Assembly (NCBI GenBank): GCA_018056405.1
Contig: JAGPFT010000048.1
Location: forward strand, 1-11,207
Length of the DNA stretch: 11,207 bases
DNA from: Anaerolineae bacterium
GTDB lineage: Bacteria; Chloroflexota; Anaerolineae; Aggregatilineales; Aggregatilineaceae
Reading direction: 5' to 3'
This document shows positions 1 through 5,687 of the stretch, one piece after another. The notes below the pieces were generated by a model. It saw only the letters and a list, made by a program, of their open reading frames with translations. It was not told where the DNA came from and ran no database searches. The position numbers and the translations under genes are program-made. The stretch's first letter is position 1. Each line of letters opens with the position of its first letter.

Positions 1-11
1 GCGCGGGTTTA

Positions 12-107
12 CCTCACCCCTCAATCCCCTCTCCACACGCGGCGAGGGGACTGAGCCAGATACTTACTCCCCCTCTCCGTATATGGAGAGGGGGCCGGGG
101 GGTGAGG
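12..107. repeat. Hairpin-rich intergenic repeat, related to the MITE core
   Basis: The segment is bounded by a perfect 9-bp inverted repeat, CCTCACCCC at 12-20 and GGGGTGAGG at 99-107. Inside, CCCCCTCTCC (69-78) and GGAGAGGGGG (85-94) form a 10-bp stem with a 6-nt centre, and TCCCCT (25-30) pairs with AGGGGA (45-50). The same words (CCTCACCCC, CCCTCTCC, GGAGAGGGGG, GGGTGAGG) make up the core of the two larger elements at 161-344 and 5386-5565. This copy lacks their outer arms and no flanking direct repeat is evident, so it is probably a shorter or degraded relative. No protein-coding signal is present; short open frames here are by-products of the palindromes. Confidence 0.65.
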
Positions 108-160
108 TCTGCAACCGATCTCTGCACCTGCCCCCAAATCCGAATGCACCCGGCAAGGAG

Positions 161-344
161 TGCGTGCAAAACCTGTCAGGCAGTGTAGTCGCACTGCTTA
201 GCCTCACCTCACCCCTGCTCGGCGCTGATGCGCCTCGCCGTCCCCTCTCCACGATGTGGAGAGGGGGCAAGCCGAGCACAGCGAGGCCGGGGTGAGGCTA
301 CTGCCAGTGTCGCACGTGTTACTGACAACCTTTGCCCACACCCT
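161..344 (+). mobile_element. MITE-like element, copy 1
   Basis: This 184-bp element matches, over its whole length by eye and as the reverse complement, the element at 5386-5565. Its outer ends are imperfect inverted repeats: GTGCAAAACCTGTCAG near the left end, and near the right end the complement of GTGGGCAAAGGTTGTCAG. The centre holds nested palindromes: AGCCTCACC (200-208) with GGTGAGGCT (291-299), and an 11-bp stem CCCCTCTCCAC (242-252) with GTGGAGAGGGG (256-266) around a GAT loop. The 7-mer CGGCAAG lies just outside both ends (151-157 and 345-351), which fits a decayed target-site duplication. It encodes no transposase, so any movement would need one supplied in trans. The left inverted arm carries a small internal duplication (CTCACCTCACCCC) absent from copy 2. 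Confidence 0.75.
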
Positions 345-350
345 CGGCAA

Positions 351-476
351 GCGACTCGGTCAGAGCGCGCCGAACTGCTGATGGATTGGGCGGATCGTTT
401 TACGCCGGTGCCAGCGGACATCGCTGCCTCTCCCTACCCCGCAGACCACCGTGTGCCCTTCCGCGAATCGGATTGC
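351..476 (+). pseudogene. Truncated SufE-like cysteine desulfuration protein remnant
   Basis: Read in the frame starting at GCG 351, the 42 codons give a stretch containing SERAELLMDWADRF, then PVPADIAASPYPADHRVP and FRESDCE. This resembles the middle of SufE-family proteins, which pass sulfur from SufS to the SUF iron-sulfur scaffold. I recall the pattern ER.ELLL.YADRF.PVPP.IA..PYP..HRVP.CES from bacterial SufE proteins. The catalytic Cys expected at this point reads as Arg (CGC 462-464, one transition from TGC). Both ends are lost: upstream lies the MITE-like element ending at 344, downstream the sequence runs into the 14-bp tandem repeat, and the rest of the family domain is absent. An open frame continues to a stop at 540-542 but is repeat-derived. 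The family call rests on memory of the motif; the non-functional state is clearer. Confidence 0.5.
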
Positions 477-503
477 GAAATTCGAAATCCGAAATTCGAA
501 ATC
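476..503. repeat. Two tandem copies of a 14-bp TTCGAA-containing repeat
   Basis: CGAAATTCGAAATC occurs twice back to back (476-489 and 490-503), each copy carrying the palindrome TTCGAA. It is AT-richer than its surroundings and starts exactly where the SufE-like fragment stops making sense. Similar GAAATTCGAAATCCG motifs are, from memory, common intergenic repeats in several bacterial phyla and produce spurious peptides such as IRNPKFEI. It lies downstream of the end of the DUF1028 gene on the minus strand. I see no evidence that it acts as a terminator. Confidence 0.7.
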
Positions 504-538
504 TCTCTATGTCTGGAGGTACCCAGGGTTAAGGTTCT

Positions 539-1474
539 CTAGCGCAGGCGCTCCACCAATGCCGCTGCCGCCCCTTCGCGCTTGACCAGTCCACACGCTT
601 GCAGGCGCAATGCCAGGTCGAGCCAGTGCTCGCGGCGTGGATCATCGCGCAGGGCTGGACGCAGCACACGCGCGGCTGCTTCGGCATCACCCAGATCATC
701 GGCCAGCGCCATTGCCTGCCAGAAGGGAAGTTCTTCCAGTTCCGGCGCTGCGGTGCACGCCTGCGCCCACAGGCTTATGGCCCGCGCCTGATCACCCGCC
801 TCAAGCGCCTCATAACCTTGCTGGTCGAGCAACTGGGCGTGGCGCAGCCGTACCAACCGCTCCAACTCCGTCAGCGGATCATCGTGCTCGTCAACGCGCA
901 GATCGTAGTCGGCGCGCCAGAACGGGTCTTCTCGCCGGCCAGAGACGACCTTCAGCGCCGCTGATTGCATCCCGCGAATGTCTCCCCCTTCCGCCTGCGC
1001 CGCCTGCAATGCCGCCAACATCCGCGCGGCCAGGTCGCCGCTGGCGGACTCGAAGGCGGCAGCCATCGCCGCGACGACGGTGGGATTGGTCATCATGTTG
1101 GCCTGGACGCTGTACCCTTCGCCGGTGTGATGGCTCGCCTCCGGGATGCACCCGTCCCCCGTCCAGGCGGCGACACGCCCTGCCGCGTCCACGACAGCTA
1201 CCTGGCGCCGGTGTGCGTCGGCGTCGGAGGCTATCAGCGCCGAGATGACCTGGGGCGCGGGCACCCCTTCGCCCAGCATGGCCAGGGCAATGGGGCCAAA
1301 CGAGATATTGACCAGCGATTGCGTGGTCACGGCCCCCACTCCTGGGATCAGCCAGGGGACGATGCTGCCCACGCACATTTGGTGCGTCTGCACGGCCACG
1401 CCGAACTGGCCCGTCCGCGCATCGCGGGCCACGATGCTGTACGTGCTGAAAAGTTGAGATGGTCGCAAAATCAT
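539..1474 (-). CDS. DUF1028 family protein with C-terminal helical (TPR-like) tail
   Basis: A 311-residue protein. Residues 9-205 match the DUF1028 pattern: STYSIVARD near the start, GQFGVAVQTH (22-31), a PGVGAVTTQS stretch (44-53), the RRQVAVVDAAGR segment (89-100), NMMTNPTVV (126-134), the GGD-RGMQSAAL run (163-174) and DLRVDEHDDPL (191-201). DUF1028 proteins are thought to have an Ntn-hydrolase-like fold; substrate and reaction are unknown to me. Residues 206-311 are Ala/Leu-rich helical repeats resembling TPRs, as is common in longer members. There is no signal peptide or membrane segment, so it is probably cytoplasmic. The ATG at 1474 has AGGAG ten bases upstream. It follows the S1 gene but is separated from it by a terminator-like hairpin, so it is probably transcribed separately or by read-through. 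No clear promoter or terminator was found for it. Confidence 0.88.
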   Translation of the reverse strand: MILRPSQLFSTYSIVARDARTGQFGVAVQTHQMCVGSIVPWLIPGVGAVTTQSLVNISFGPIALAMLGEGVPAPQVISALIASDADAHRRQVAVVDAAGRVAAWTGDGCIPEASHHTGEGYSVQANMMTNPTVVAAMAAAFESASGDLAARMLAALQAAQAEGGDIRGMQSAALKVVSGRREDPFWRADYDLRVDEHDDPLTELERLVRLRHAQLLDQQGYEALEAGDQARAISLWAQACTAAPELEELPFWQAMALADDLGDAEAAARVLRPALRDDPRREHWLDLALRLQACGLVKREGAAAALVERLR

Positions 1475-1500
1475 AGTCGGCTCGCTCCTAATCTCTTGGC

Positions 1501-1540
1501 AGGAAAGAAGAGGGACGCACCGCGTTTTCCTGTGCGTCCC
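1501..1540 (-). terminator. Intrinsic terminator downstream of the S1 gene
   Basis: GGGACGCAC (1512-1520) and GTGCGTCCC (1532-1540) form a perfect 9-bp GC-rich stem around an 11-nt loop. On the minus strand the stem is followed at once by TCTTCTTTCCT (1511-1501), a U-rich tail. It lies 36 bp past the S1 stop codon and 37 bp before the DUF1028 start, which suits termination of the S1 transcript. The tail is interrupted by C, so termination may be partial. Confidence 0.65.
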
Positions 1541-1575
1541 CGCAGTTCACAGCATAATTCGGGCGGAGCTAGCGA

Positions 1576-2559
1576 TCAGCGCCGGAGGCTCAGCCCCAGA
1601 CGCCGCGCGCGCCCGTCAATGTTAAGAATGCGCGCCTTCACCGTGTCCCCTTCGCGGACGACATTCCTGGGGTGCAGAAAATGTCCCTCCGCCAGCTCGG
1701 AGACATGAATTAGCCCTTCCAGACCCTCTTCGATGCACACAAACGCCCCAAAGTCTACAACGTTCGTAATAACGCCTTCTACGACCTGCCCCACCTGGTA
1801 GCGCTGTTCGACCGTCTCCCAGGGGTCTGGGCGCAGCCGTTTGAGGCTGAGCGCTACACGCTCCTGAACAGGGTCTACGCTCATCACGTGGACATCCATG
1901 ACATCGCCGCGCCGCAAGATGTCGCTGGGATGTCCGACGCGCCCCCAGCTTAGCTCGCTGATGTGGATCAGCCCTTCCAGCCCGCCCAAATCCACAAACA
2001 CGCCGAAATCGCACAGGTTAGTTACCTGGCCCCGACACACATCCCCCGCTTTGATGGTGCTGAGGACGTAGGCGCGGGTGCCAGGCTGGACTTGAGCGGC
2101 GCGTTCAGAGAGTATCAGCCGGTTCTGCGTGCGATCTAGCTCGATGACGCGCAGCCGCAGCGACTGCCCGATGCGCTGGGCCAGCGCGTCAAGCCGGGCG
2201 CGCCCGTCGGCCACTGCCGGGAAATCCACCAGTTGGCTGGCCGGGACAAACCCACGCAGGCTGTTCCACGCGACCAGCAGTCCGCCGCGATTGTGCCCTA
2301 TCACACGCAGATCAACGGTTGCGTCCGTCTCAAAGGCGTGGCGGACTTGCTCCCAATCTGCGGATGAACCGTCCGGCTGACTCTCAGCCGCCTGCTTCTC
2401 CACTGCACTTGAAGATGATGCATCTTCCCAGAACGCAGCGTGTTCCTGAGGCCCCCCCCCAATGGCCGCGTTCTCTCCCTCGTCGAGCAATGCTTCCCAG
2501 TACGCCTCATCCGGGGGAAGAGGGGGAGCAGAACTGTGGTGCCGAACCTCTGAAGACAT
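1576..2559 (-). CDS. S1 domain RNA-binding protein (ribosomal protein S1-like)
   Basis: A 327-residue protein with an acidic, low-complexity N-terminus (1-75) and three consecutive S1 (OB-fold) RNA-binding domains, at about 78-153, 170-241 and 256-326. Domains 2 and 3 carry the classic S1 signature: GQVTNLCDFGVFVDLGGLEG then LIHISELSW (177-205), and GVITNVVDFGAFV then EGLIHVSEL (262-289). Domain 1 is divergent (RGFVPASQL, 102-110). Proteins of this type bind mRNA and help load it on the 30S subunit; with three domains it is shorter than six-domain proteobacterial S1 but within the range of smaller S1 proteins. The ATG at 2559 follows GGAAGGTG at a good distance. The gene has its own consensus promoter (2661-2690), a leader of about 95 nt with a small hairpin, and a terminator (1501-1540). 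Codons 34-36 lie in a run of nine G on the coding strand, a potential frameshift hotspot. Whether it is the main S1 or a paralogue cannot be decided from this window. Confidence 0.88.
   Translation of the reverse strand: MSSEVRHHSSAPPLPPDEAYWEALLDEGENAAIGGGPQEHAAFWEDASSSSAVEKQAAESQPDGSSADWEQVRHAFETDATVDLRVIGHNRGGLLVAWNSLRGFVPASQLVDFPAVADGRARLDALAQRIGQSLRLRVIELDRTQNRLILSERAAQVQPGTRAYVLSTIKAGDVCRGQVTNLCDFGVFVDLGGLEGLIHISELSWGRVGHPSDILRRGDVMDVHVMSVDPVQERVALSLKRLRPDPWETVEQRYQVGQVVEGVITNVVDFGAFVCIEEGLEGLIHVSELAEGHFLHPRNVVREGDTVKARILNIDGRARRLGLSLRR
2452..2460 (-). repeat. Nine-base G homopolymer inside the S1 coding sequence
   Basis: Nine consecutive C on the + strand read as GGG GGG GGG (Gly34-Gly36) on the coding strand of the S1 gene. 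It is the longest single-base run I see in the window. It lies in the disordered N-terminal region, before all three RNA-binding domains, so a one-base slip would remove every domain. The window's version is in frame. Confidence 0.8.
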
Positions 2560-2624
2560 CGCCTGTCACCTTCCTCAACCTTTTACCATCTCCGACTGTC
2601 TCTGAGACTGCACCTGATTGCCGT

Positions 2625-2647
2625 TGTGTTTCCTGTGAGAAAACACA
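2625..2647 (-). other. Stem-loop in the leader of the S1 gene
   Basis: TGTGTTT (2625-2631) pairs with AAACACA (2641-2647) around a 9-nt loop. The hairpin lies between the predicted transcription start (about 2654) and the S1 start codon, about 65 bases before the ATG. It is short and AT-rich, and no U-run follows it, so it is not a convincing terminator. Autoregulation through the leader is known for some S1 genes, but nothing here proves it. Confidence 0.35.
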
Positions 2648-2660
2648 CGAAGGCGTGCCC

Positions 2661-2690
2661 ATTATAGATAGCGCCCCGAATCCTTGTCAA
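2661..2690 (-). promoter_or_regulatory. Consensus sigma-70 type promoter for the S1 gene
   Basis: On the minus strand, TTGACA (2690-2685) and TATAAT (2666-2661) are separated by 18 bp; both hexamers match the housekeeping sigma consensus exactly. The promoter overlaps the final codons and stop of the 9-TM/GAF gene (which ends at 2662) and points to the S1 gene. The predicted start near 2654 gives a leader of about 95 nt. It implies strong transcription of the S1 gene independent of the upstream genes. Confidence 0.8.
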
Positions 2691-4752
2691 ACCGCCTTCC
2701 GTGCTCGCTCGGTCCCTCAGCAGCCCGCGTCAGGCGCGCCTCGTTGCGCGTGGCTGTCGCCGGTGTCCTTGTCTCCTGGGAAGTCTGTTCCCCGTTCGAC
2801 CGTTCGCGTTCCGAGATAGCCTGTCGCTCCATCTCCTCAACCTGCCGCGCCACCTCCTCAATGGCTACTCGCTGCTTGCGATACAAGTCCGACTCGCTCA
2901 TGGCCAGCCGCAGGGCTACGTCGCGCACCTTGCGGCCCTGCAGGAAGCGCATCTCCAGGATGTTGTAGAGGATCCACTCAGTCGTGGTCAGGCTGCGCTG
3001 TCCTTCCGGGCGCAGGTTCTCGATGGCCTGGGCCAGCACTGTGCGCAGCGCGCGCACCGGGTTTTGATCCTGGCTTTCCTCCATCTCGCGCCAGACCACA
3101 TTGAGATTGAGCAGCTCGCTCTCCGTCAAGCGGGGGCCGCCCCAGTAGTCCCGTAGAGCATCTTTGATCAGGTTCAAAAAATCGGAGGACGTTGGCATAT
3201 CACTGGCAGGCTCAGGCAGCGCCTCCACCCGGCCATAGCGCGACAGGCCGCGCAGCCGTTGCATGATGTCCATCTGTGAGGCCAACCCTTCGAGCACGGC
3301 GAAGACTTCGGACTGGTGCTGAACGCCTTCCAGCACGCGCGCGGCCTGCCCGGCCAGCGCCGCGAATACCTCATACTCCTCAGCGGTGAGGTCTGGCTGG
3401 GGCGCGCGCGCCCACACGCCCAGCACACCCAACAGGGGAGCCTGGATGCCATTCTGCGCAACTGACGACCTGCGTAGGGGCACCAGCCAGTAGGATCGCC
3501 AGATGTAAAAATCGCCGGCGCGCGGCAACTCCTGAGTAGGGCTGTCCGGGTCTGTCACATCGCCCTCGCCGATGCGCGAGATCTCTGGCGAAGTCAGCGC
3601 TTCAGACGAGGGAGCAAGCTCGCCCACGACTTGCACCAGCCGCGCCCCGCCGGCTTCCATCTGCGCGACGAACGCCGTCGGCACGCGCAAGTTGTCGCAG
3701 ATGGCCGCCAGAATTGCCTCAAGCAGTTGGGACGCATCCGCTGGGGTCAGCAACCGGTCACTGAGCCGCTGAATCCACTGCGCTCGCTGCTGGTCTTGCG
3801 TATAGATCAGCCACCGCTGCAGCACGGGCAGTAGCAGGGTGATGGACCATTGCAAGAAAAGCACCGTGGCGACGGCTGCGAAGGGCATGAAGGTATCGCC
3901 ATCCAGACCCAGGACGTTGGACACGCGCGGCACAAAGAGAACCACTGCCAGCACTGCCGCCCCGGTGAGCGGCCCGCGCAGCATGAACTCCATAAGCTGC
4001 GACTTCACCACACGGTCAGGGCGTTCCGAGCCGAAGAAGGAGAGCGGGTAGGCCAGGAAGACCAACATCAGCATCAGGATCATGTTGGCCAGGTTAAGCA
4101 CGATCAGCAGTGTCGTATCGCGCTCGACGCCGATTCTTCCCAGCAGCGAATAGGGGAAGATGCCCCAGGCCGGGGCCAGGAACACCAACAGCAGGTAGGT
4201 CATGCGGCGCTGCGTGTAGCGTGTCAGGCAGCGCTGGCGCGCGCGGATGACATTCACCATTGAGAATGTCGCGGCAACCAACAGGAAAGCGACGTAGAGG
4301 GGGAATGCTGGCCCGGCTGCCAGGTGGGGAATCTCCGGTGTGATCTCCCCACCGATCACAGCGTCGGTGAAGAGGGCGAGCACCGTGAACATCGCGCCCA
4401 GCGCATACGACAGGCGGATGACGGCCCGCCGCCTCCCGCGTGATGGTCGCCCAGTCGTGGCCAGCAGTGCGTCTGACAGATGCAGCAACGTGGCTGGCAC
4501 AAAGGCGATCCCGATCCACTGAAAGCGCAGCCAGACCCCCAGATATTCATCGCCAGGGTCAAGCGCGATGAAGACATCCCCCAGGAAGGCGAATACTACA
4601 CAGAGCAGCACCAGGCTGGAGGTGCGCGTCACGTGGTCGCGCGTGTTGCGCGCCAGGTTGTACAGCACAATAGACGCAGCCACAATGACGATTGTGGCCG
4701 TCAGAGTCTCGTTGGTCAGTTCCAGAATGGCGAGGAATTCGCGTGAAGTCAT
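2662..4752 (-). CDS. Membrane receptor: 9 TM, GAF domain, sigma-region-4-like HTH
   Basis: A 696-residue protein. The N-terminal half has about nine hydrophobic segments (roughly 17-33, 45-64, 74-98, 110-134, 148-168, 185-205, 214-238, 262-280, 286-311). The first seven resemble the 7TM sensor region found at the N-terminus of some histidine kinases, with the characteristic WLRFQWIGIAFVPATLL (74-90). Residues 330-475 look like a GAF domain ending in a signalling helix. The C-terminal part (about 521-640) is helical; 590-640 reads like sigma-factor region 4 or another helix-turn-helix (TEWILYNILEMRFLQGRKV, then DVALRLAMSESDLYRKQR). No histidine-kinase H-box or ATPase motif, GGDEF, EAL or phosphatase motif is visible. 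The last 50 residues are charged and probably disordered. It starts 24 bp after the GNAT stop and is probably co-transcribed with it; the ATG at 4752 has only a weak, distant AAAGG. Ligand and output are unknown; the HTH reading is inference from pattern. Confidence 0.75.
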   Translation of the reverse strand: MTSREFLAILELTNETLTATIVIVAASIVLYNLARNTRDHVTRTSSLVLLCVVFAFLGDVFIALDPGDEYLGVWLRFQWIGIAFVPATLLHLSDALLATTGRPSRGRRRAVIRLSYALGAMFTVLALFTDAVIGGEITPEIPHLAAGPAFPLYVAFLLVAATFSMVNVIRARQRCLTRYTQRRMTYLLLVFLAPAWGIFPYSLLGRIGVERDTTLLIVLNLANMILMLMLVFLAYPLSFFGSERPDRVVKSQLMEFMLRGPLTGAAVLAVVLFVPRVSNVLGLDGDTFMPFAAVATVLFLQWSITLLLPVLQRWLIYTQDQQRAQWIQRLSDRLLTPADASQLLEAILAAICDNLRVPTAFVAQMEAGGARLVQVVGELAPSSEALTSPEISRIGEGDVTDPDSPTQELPRAGDFYIWRSYWLVPLRRSSVAQNGIQAPLLGVLGVWARAPQPDLTAEEYEVFAALAGQAARVLEGVQHQSEVFAVLEGLASQMDIMQRLRGLSRYGRVEALPEPASDMPTSSDFLNLIKDALRDYWGGPRLTESELLNLNVVWREMEESQDQNPVRALRTVLAQAIENLRPEGQRSLTTTEWILYNILEMRFLQGRKVRDVALRLAMSESDLYRKQRVAIEEVARQVEEMERQAISERERSNGEQTSQETRTPATATRNEARLTRAAEGPSEHGRRFDKDSGRYL

Positions 4753-4776
4753 CGTCAGCCGCGCCAGCCTTTGCGC

Positions 4777-5334
4777 CTATCGCAGGTTCTTGGCGAAGAA
4801 AACGGCGATGTCCTGGTTCGGATAGTAGTGGTCATTGTAGCCACAGAACACCAGGCCGTTGGCCTGGGCGAAACTGATCGCCGGGTGATTCTTGGTCTGC
4901 ACGGCCAGAGTCACATGGCACAACCCGTTGGCCTGCACCCACTCACCCGCCTGCTCCAACAGCGCGCTGCCGATCTTATGCCGGCGAAAGGGCGTGTTCA
5001 CAACGAGGTCTTCCACCCAGGCACCTCGCTCGCCCGGCCTGATGCACACGTTGATGTACCCCAGGACAAGCCCTCCGGCAAGCGCCACCAGGAAGCAATC
5101 GCGCTTCTGCCAAAGGCGCATCAACGTCGCCGCGTCGCGCGGATAGTCCACCTCAACCCACCGAGGCAGCCGCGCCGAGCGAAACCGCACAGCGATCTCA
5201 CCGCCTTCATCGCGGACATCCATTTGCCAGACGTGATCAGTCAAATAGGAGCGCTCAAGCGCCAGGCACTCGGCTAATTCCTCGTCCGAGCGCAGCTCGC
5301 GCACAATAAACTGGCTGCGTGCTGTGTTCATCAT
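4777..5334 (-). CDS. GNAT family N-acetyltransferase
   Basis: A 185-residue protein of the Gcn5-related acetyltransferase fold, which transfers an acetyl group from acetyl-CoA to an amine. Motif A spans about 107-126: the strand VEDLVVNTPF is followed by RRHKIGSALL, the R/Q-x-x-G-x-G/A acetyl-CoA pyrophosphate loop (here R-H-K-I-G-S). Motif B is near 149-171, with NHPAISFAQANGLVFCGY, the typical A..FY...GF position. The first ~75 residues form the variable acceptor-binding part, so the substrate (small molecule or protein N-terminus) cannot be told. It is the first gene of a minus-strand pair with the 9-TM/GAF gene. The ATG at 5334 (a second ATG follows directly) has no Shine-Dalgarno sequence, but a promoter-like TAGAAT ends 6 bp before it, so the message may be leaderless. 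Confidence 0.88.
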   Translation of the reverse strand: MMNTARSQFIVRELRSDEELAECLALERSYLTDHVWQMDVRDEGGEIAVRFRSARLPRWVEVDYPRDAATLMRLWQKRDCFLVALAGGLVLGYINVCIRPGERGAWVEDLVVNTPFRRHKIGSALLEQAGEWVQANGLCHVTLAVQTKNHPAISFAQANGLVFCGYNDHYYPNQDIAVFFAKNLR

Positions 5335-5340
5335 GTCTGC

Positions 5341-5370
5341 ATTCTACCCAACACTCCGCTCTTGCTGCAA
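5341..5370 (-). promoter_or_regulatory. Putative promoter of the GNAT/receptor pair, near-leaderless
   Basis: On the minus strand TTGCAG (5370-5365) and TAGAAT (5346-5341) are 18 bp apart; the -10 matches five of six consensus bases, the -35 three of six. The expected start falls at or next to the ATG at 5334, implying a leaderless mRNA, in line with the missing Shine-Dalgarno sequence. The MITE-like element's direct repeat begins only 5 bp upstream of the -35 hexamer. Confidence 0.4.
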
Positions 5371-5375
5371 TCGCT

Positions 5376-5575
5376 CTGTAATCGCGGGTGTGGGCAAAGG
5401 TTGTCAGCGCCACGTGCGAGGCTGGCAGTAGCCTCACCCCCAGCCTCGCTGCGCTCGGCTTGCCCCCTCTCCACGTCGTGGAGAGGGGGCGGCGAGGCGC
5501 GTCAGCGCCGGGCGGGGGTGAGGCTAAGGAGCACGACCACACTGCCTGACAGGTTTTGCACGCGCCTGTAATCGC
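5376..5575. repeat. 10-bp direct repeat (target-site duplication) around MITE copy 2
   Basis: CTGTAATCGC occurs at 5376-5385 and again at 5566-5575, exactly abutting the two ends of the MITE-like element at 5386-5565. The match is perfect over 10 bp and stops at the next base on each side (T versus C before, G versus T after). This is what a transposition-generated target-site duplication looks like. Confidence 0.75.
5386..5565 (-). mobile_element. MITE-like element, copy 2
   Basis: This 180-bp element is the inverted copy of 161-344. It lies in the divergent intergenic region between the GNAT gene (start 5334) and cmk (start 5685). Its ends, GTGGGCAAAGGTTGTCAG on the left and the complement of GTGCAAAACCTGTCAGG on the right, are imperfect inverted repeats. 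The core is strongly palindromic: AGCCTCACCCCC (5430-5441) pairs with GGGGGTGAGGCT (5514-5525), and the 14-bp arms 5462-5475 and 5477-5490 are perfect complements around one base, so the DNA could extrude a cruciform or the RNA form a very stable hairpin. There is no coding capacity. It may act as a bidirectional transcription barrier between the two divergent units (inference). The exact 10-bp direct repeat outside supports past insertion. Confidence 0.8.
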
Positions 5576-5672
5576 TGCGTGCAAGTCTTCTGGTGAAGAA
5601 GCAGGATATGAGCGATGCGCTGTAGCCCCAGCCTGCGGTATAGTAGAGCCACTGAGCCATAAACATCGCAGC

Positions 5673-5687
5673 GGAGAGACACTTTTG
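5673..5687 (+). promoter_or_regulatory. Ribosome binding site that fixes the cmk TTG start
   Basis: GGAGAG at 5673-5678 lies six bases before TTG at 5685. No in-frame ATG or GTG exists between here and the MITE-like element, and homologous CMP kinases begin about nine residues before the IDGP motif, as this start gives. The alternative far upstream TTG at 5556 would lie inside the mobile element. Confidence 0.7.

Noticed and set aside
1..345. CRISPR array or phage attachment site in the repeat-rich left end
   Set aside because: The repeats are inverted, differ in length and are not evenly spaced by unique spacers; no cas or integrase gene is present.
228..542. 104-codon open frame spanning the repeat, the SufE-like stretch and the 14-bp repeat
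   Set aside because: Its start and end are made of repeat sequence. Only the middle resembles a protein, so it is reported as a remnant rather than a gene.
5556..5684. N-terminal extension of the cmk reading frame to a TTG at 5556
   Set aside because: That start lies inside the MITE-like element, the extra 43 residues have no counterpart in CMP kinases, and a good Shine-Dalgarno sequence serves the TTG at 5685.
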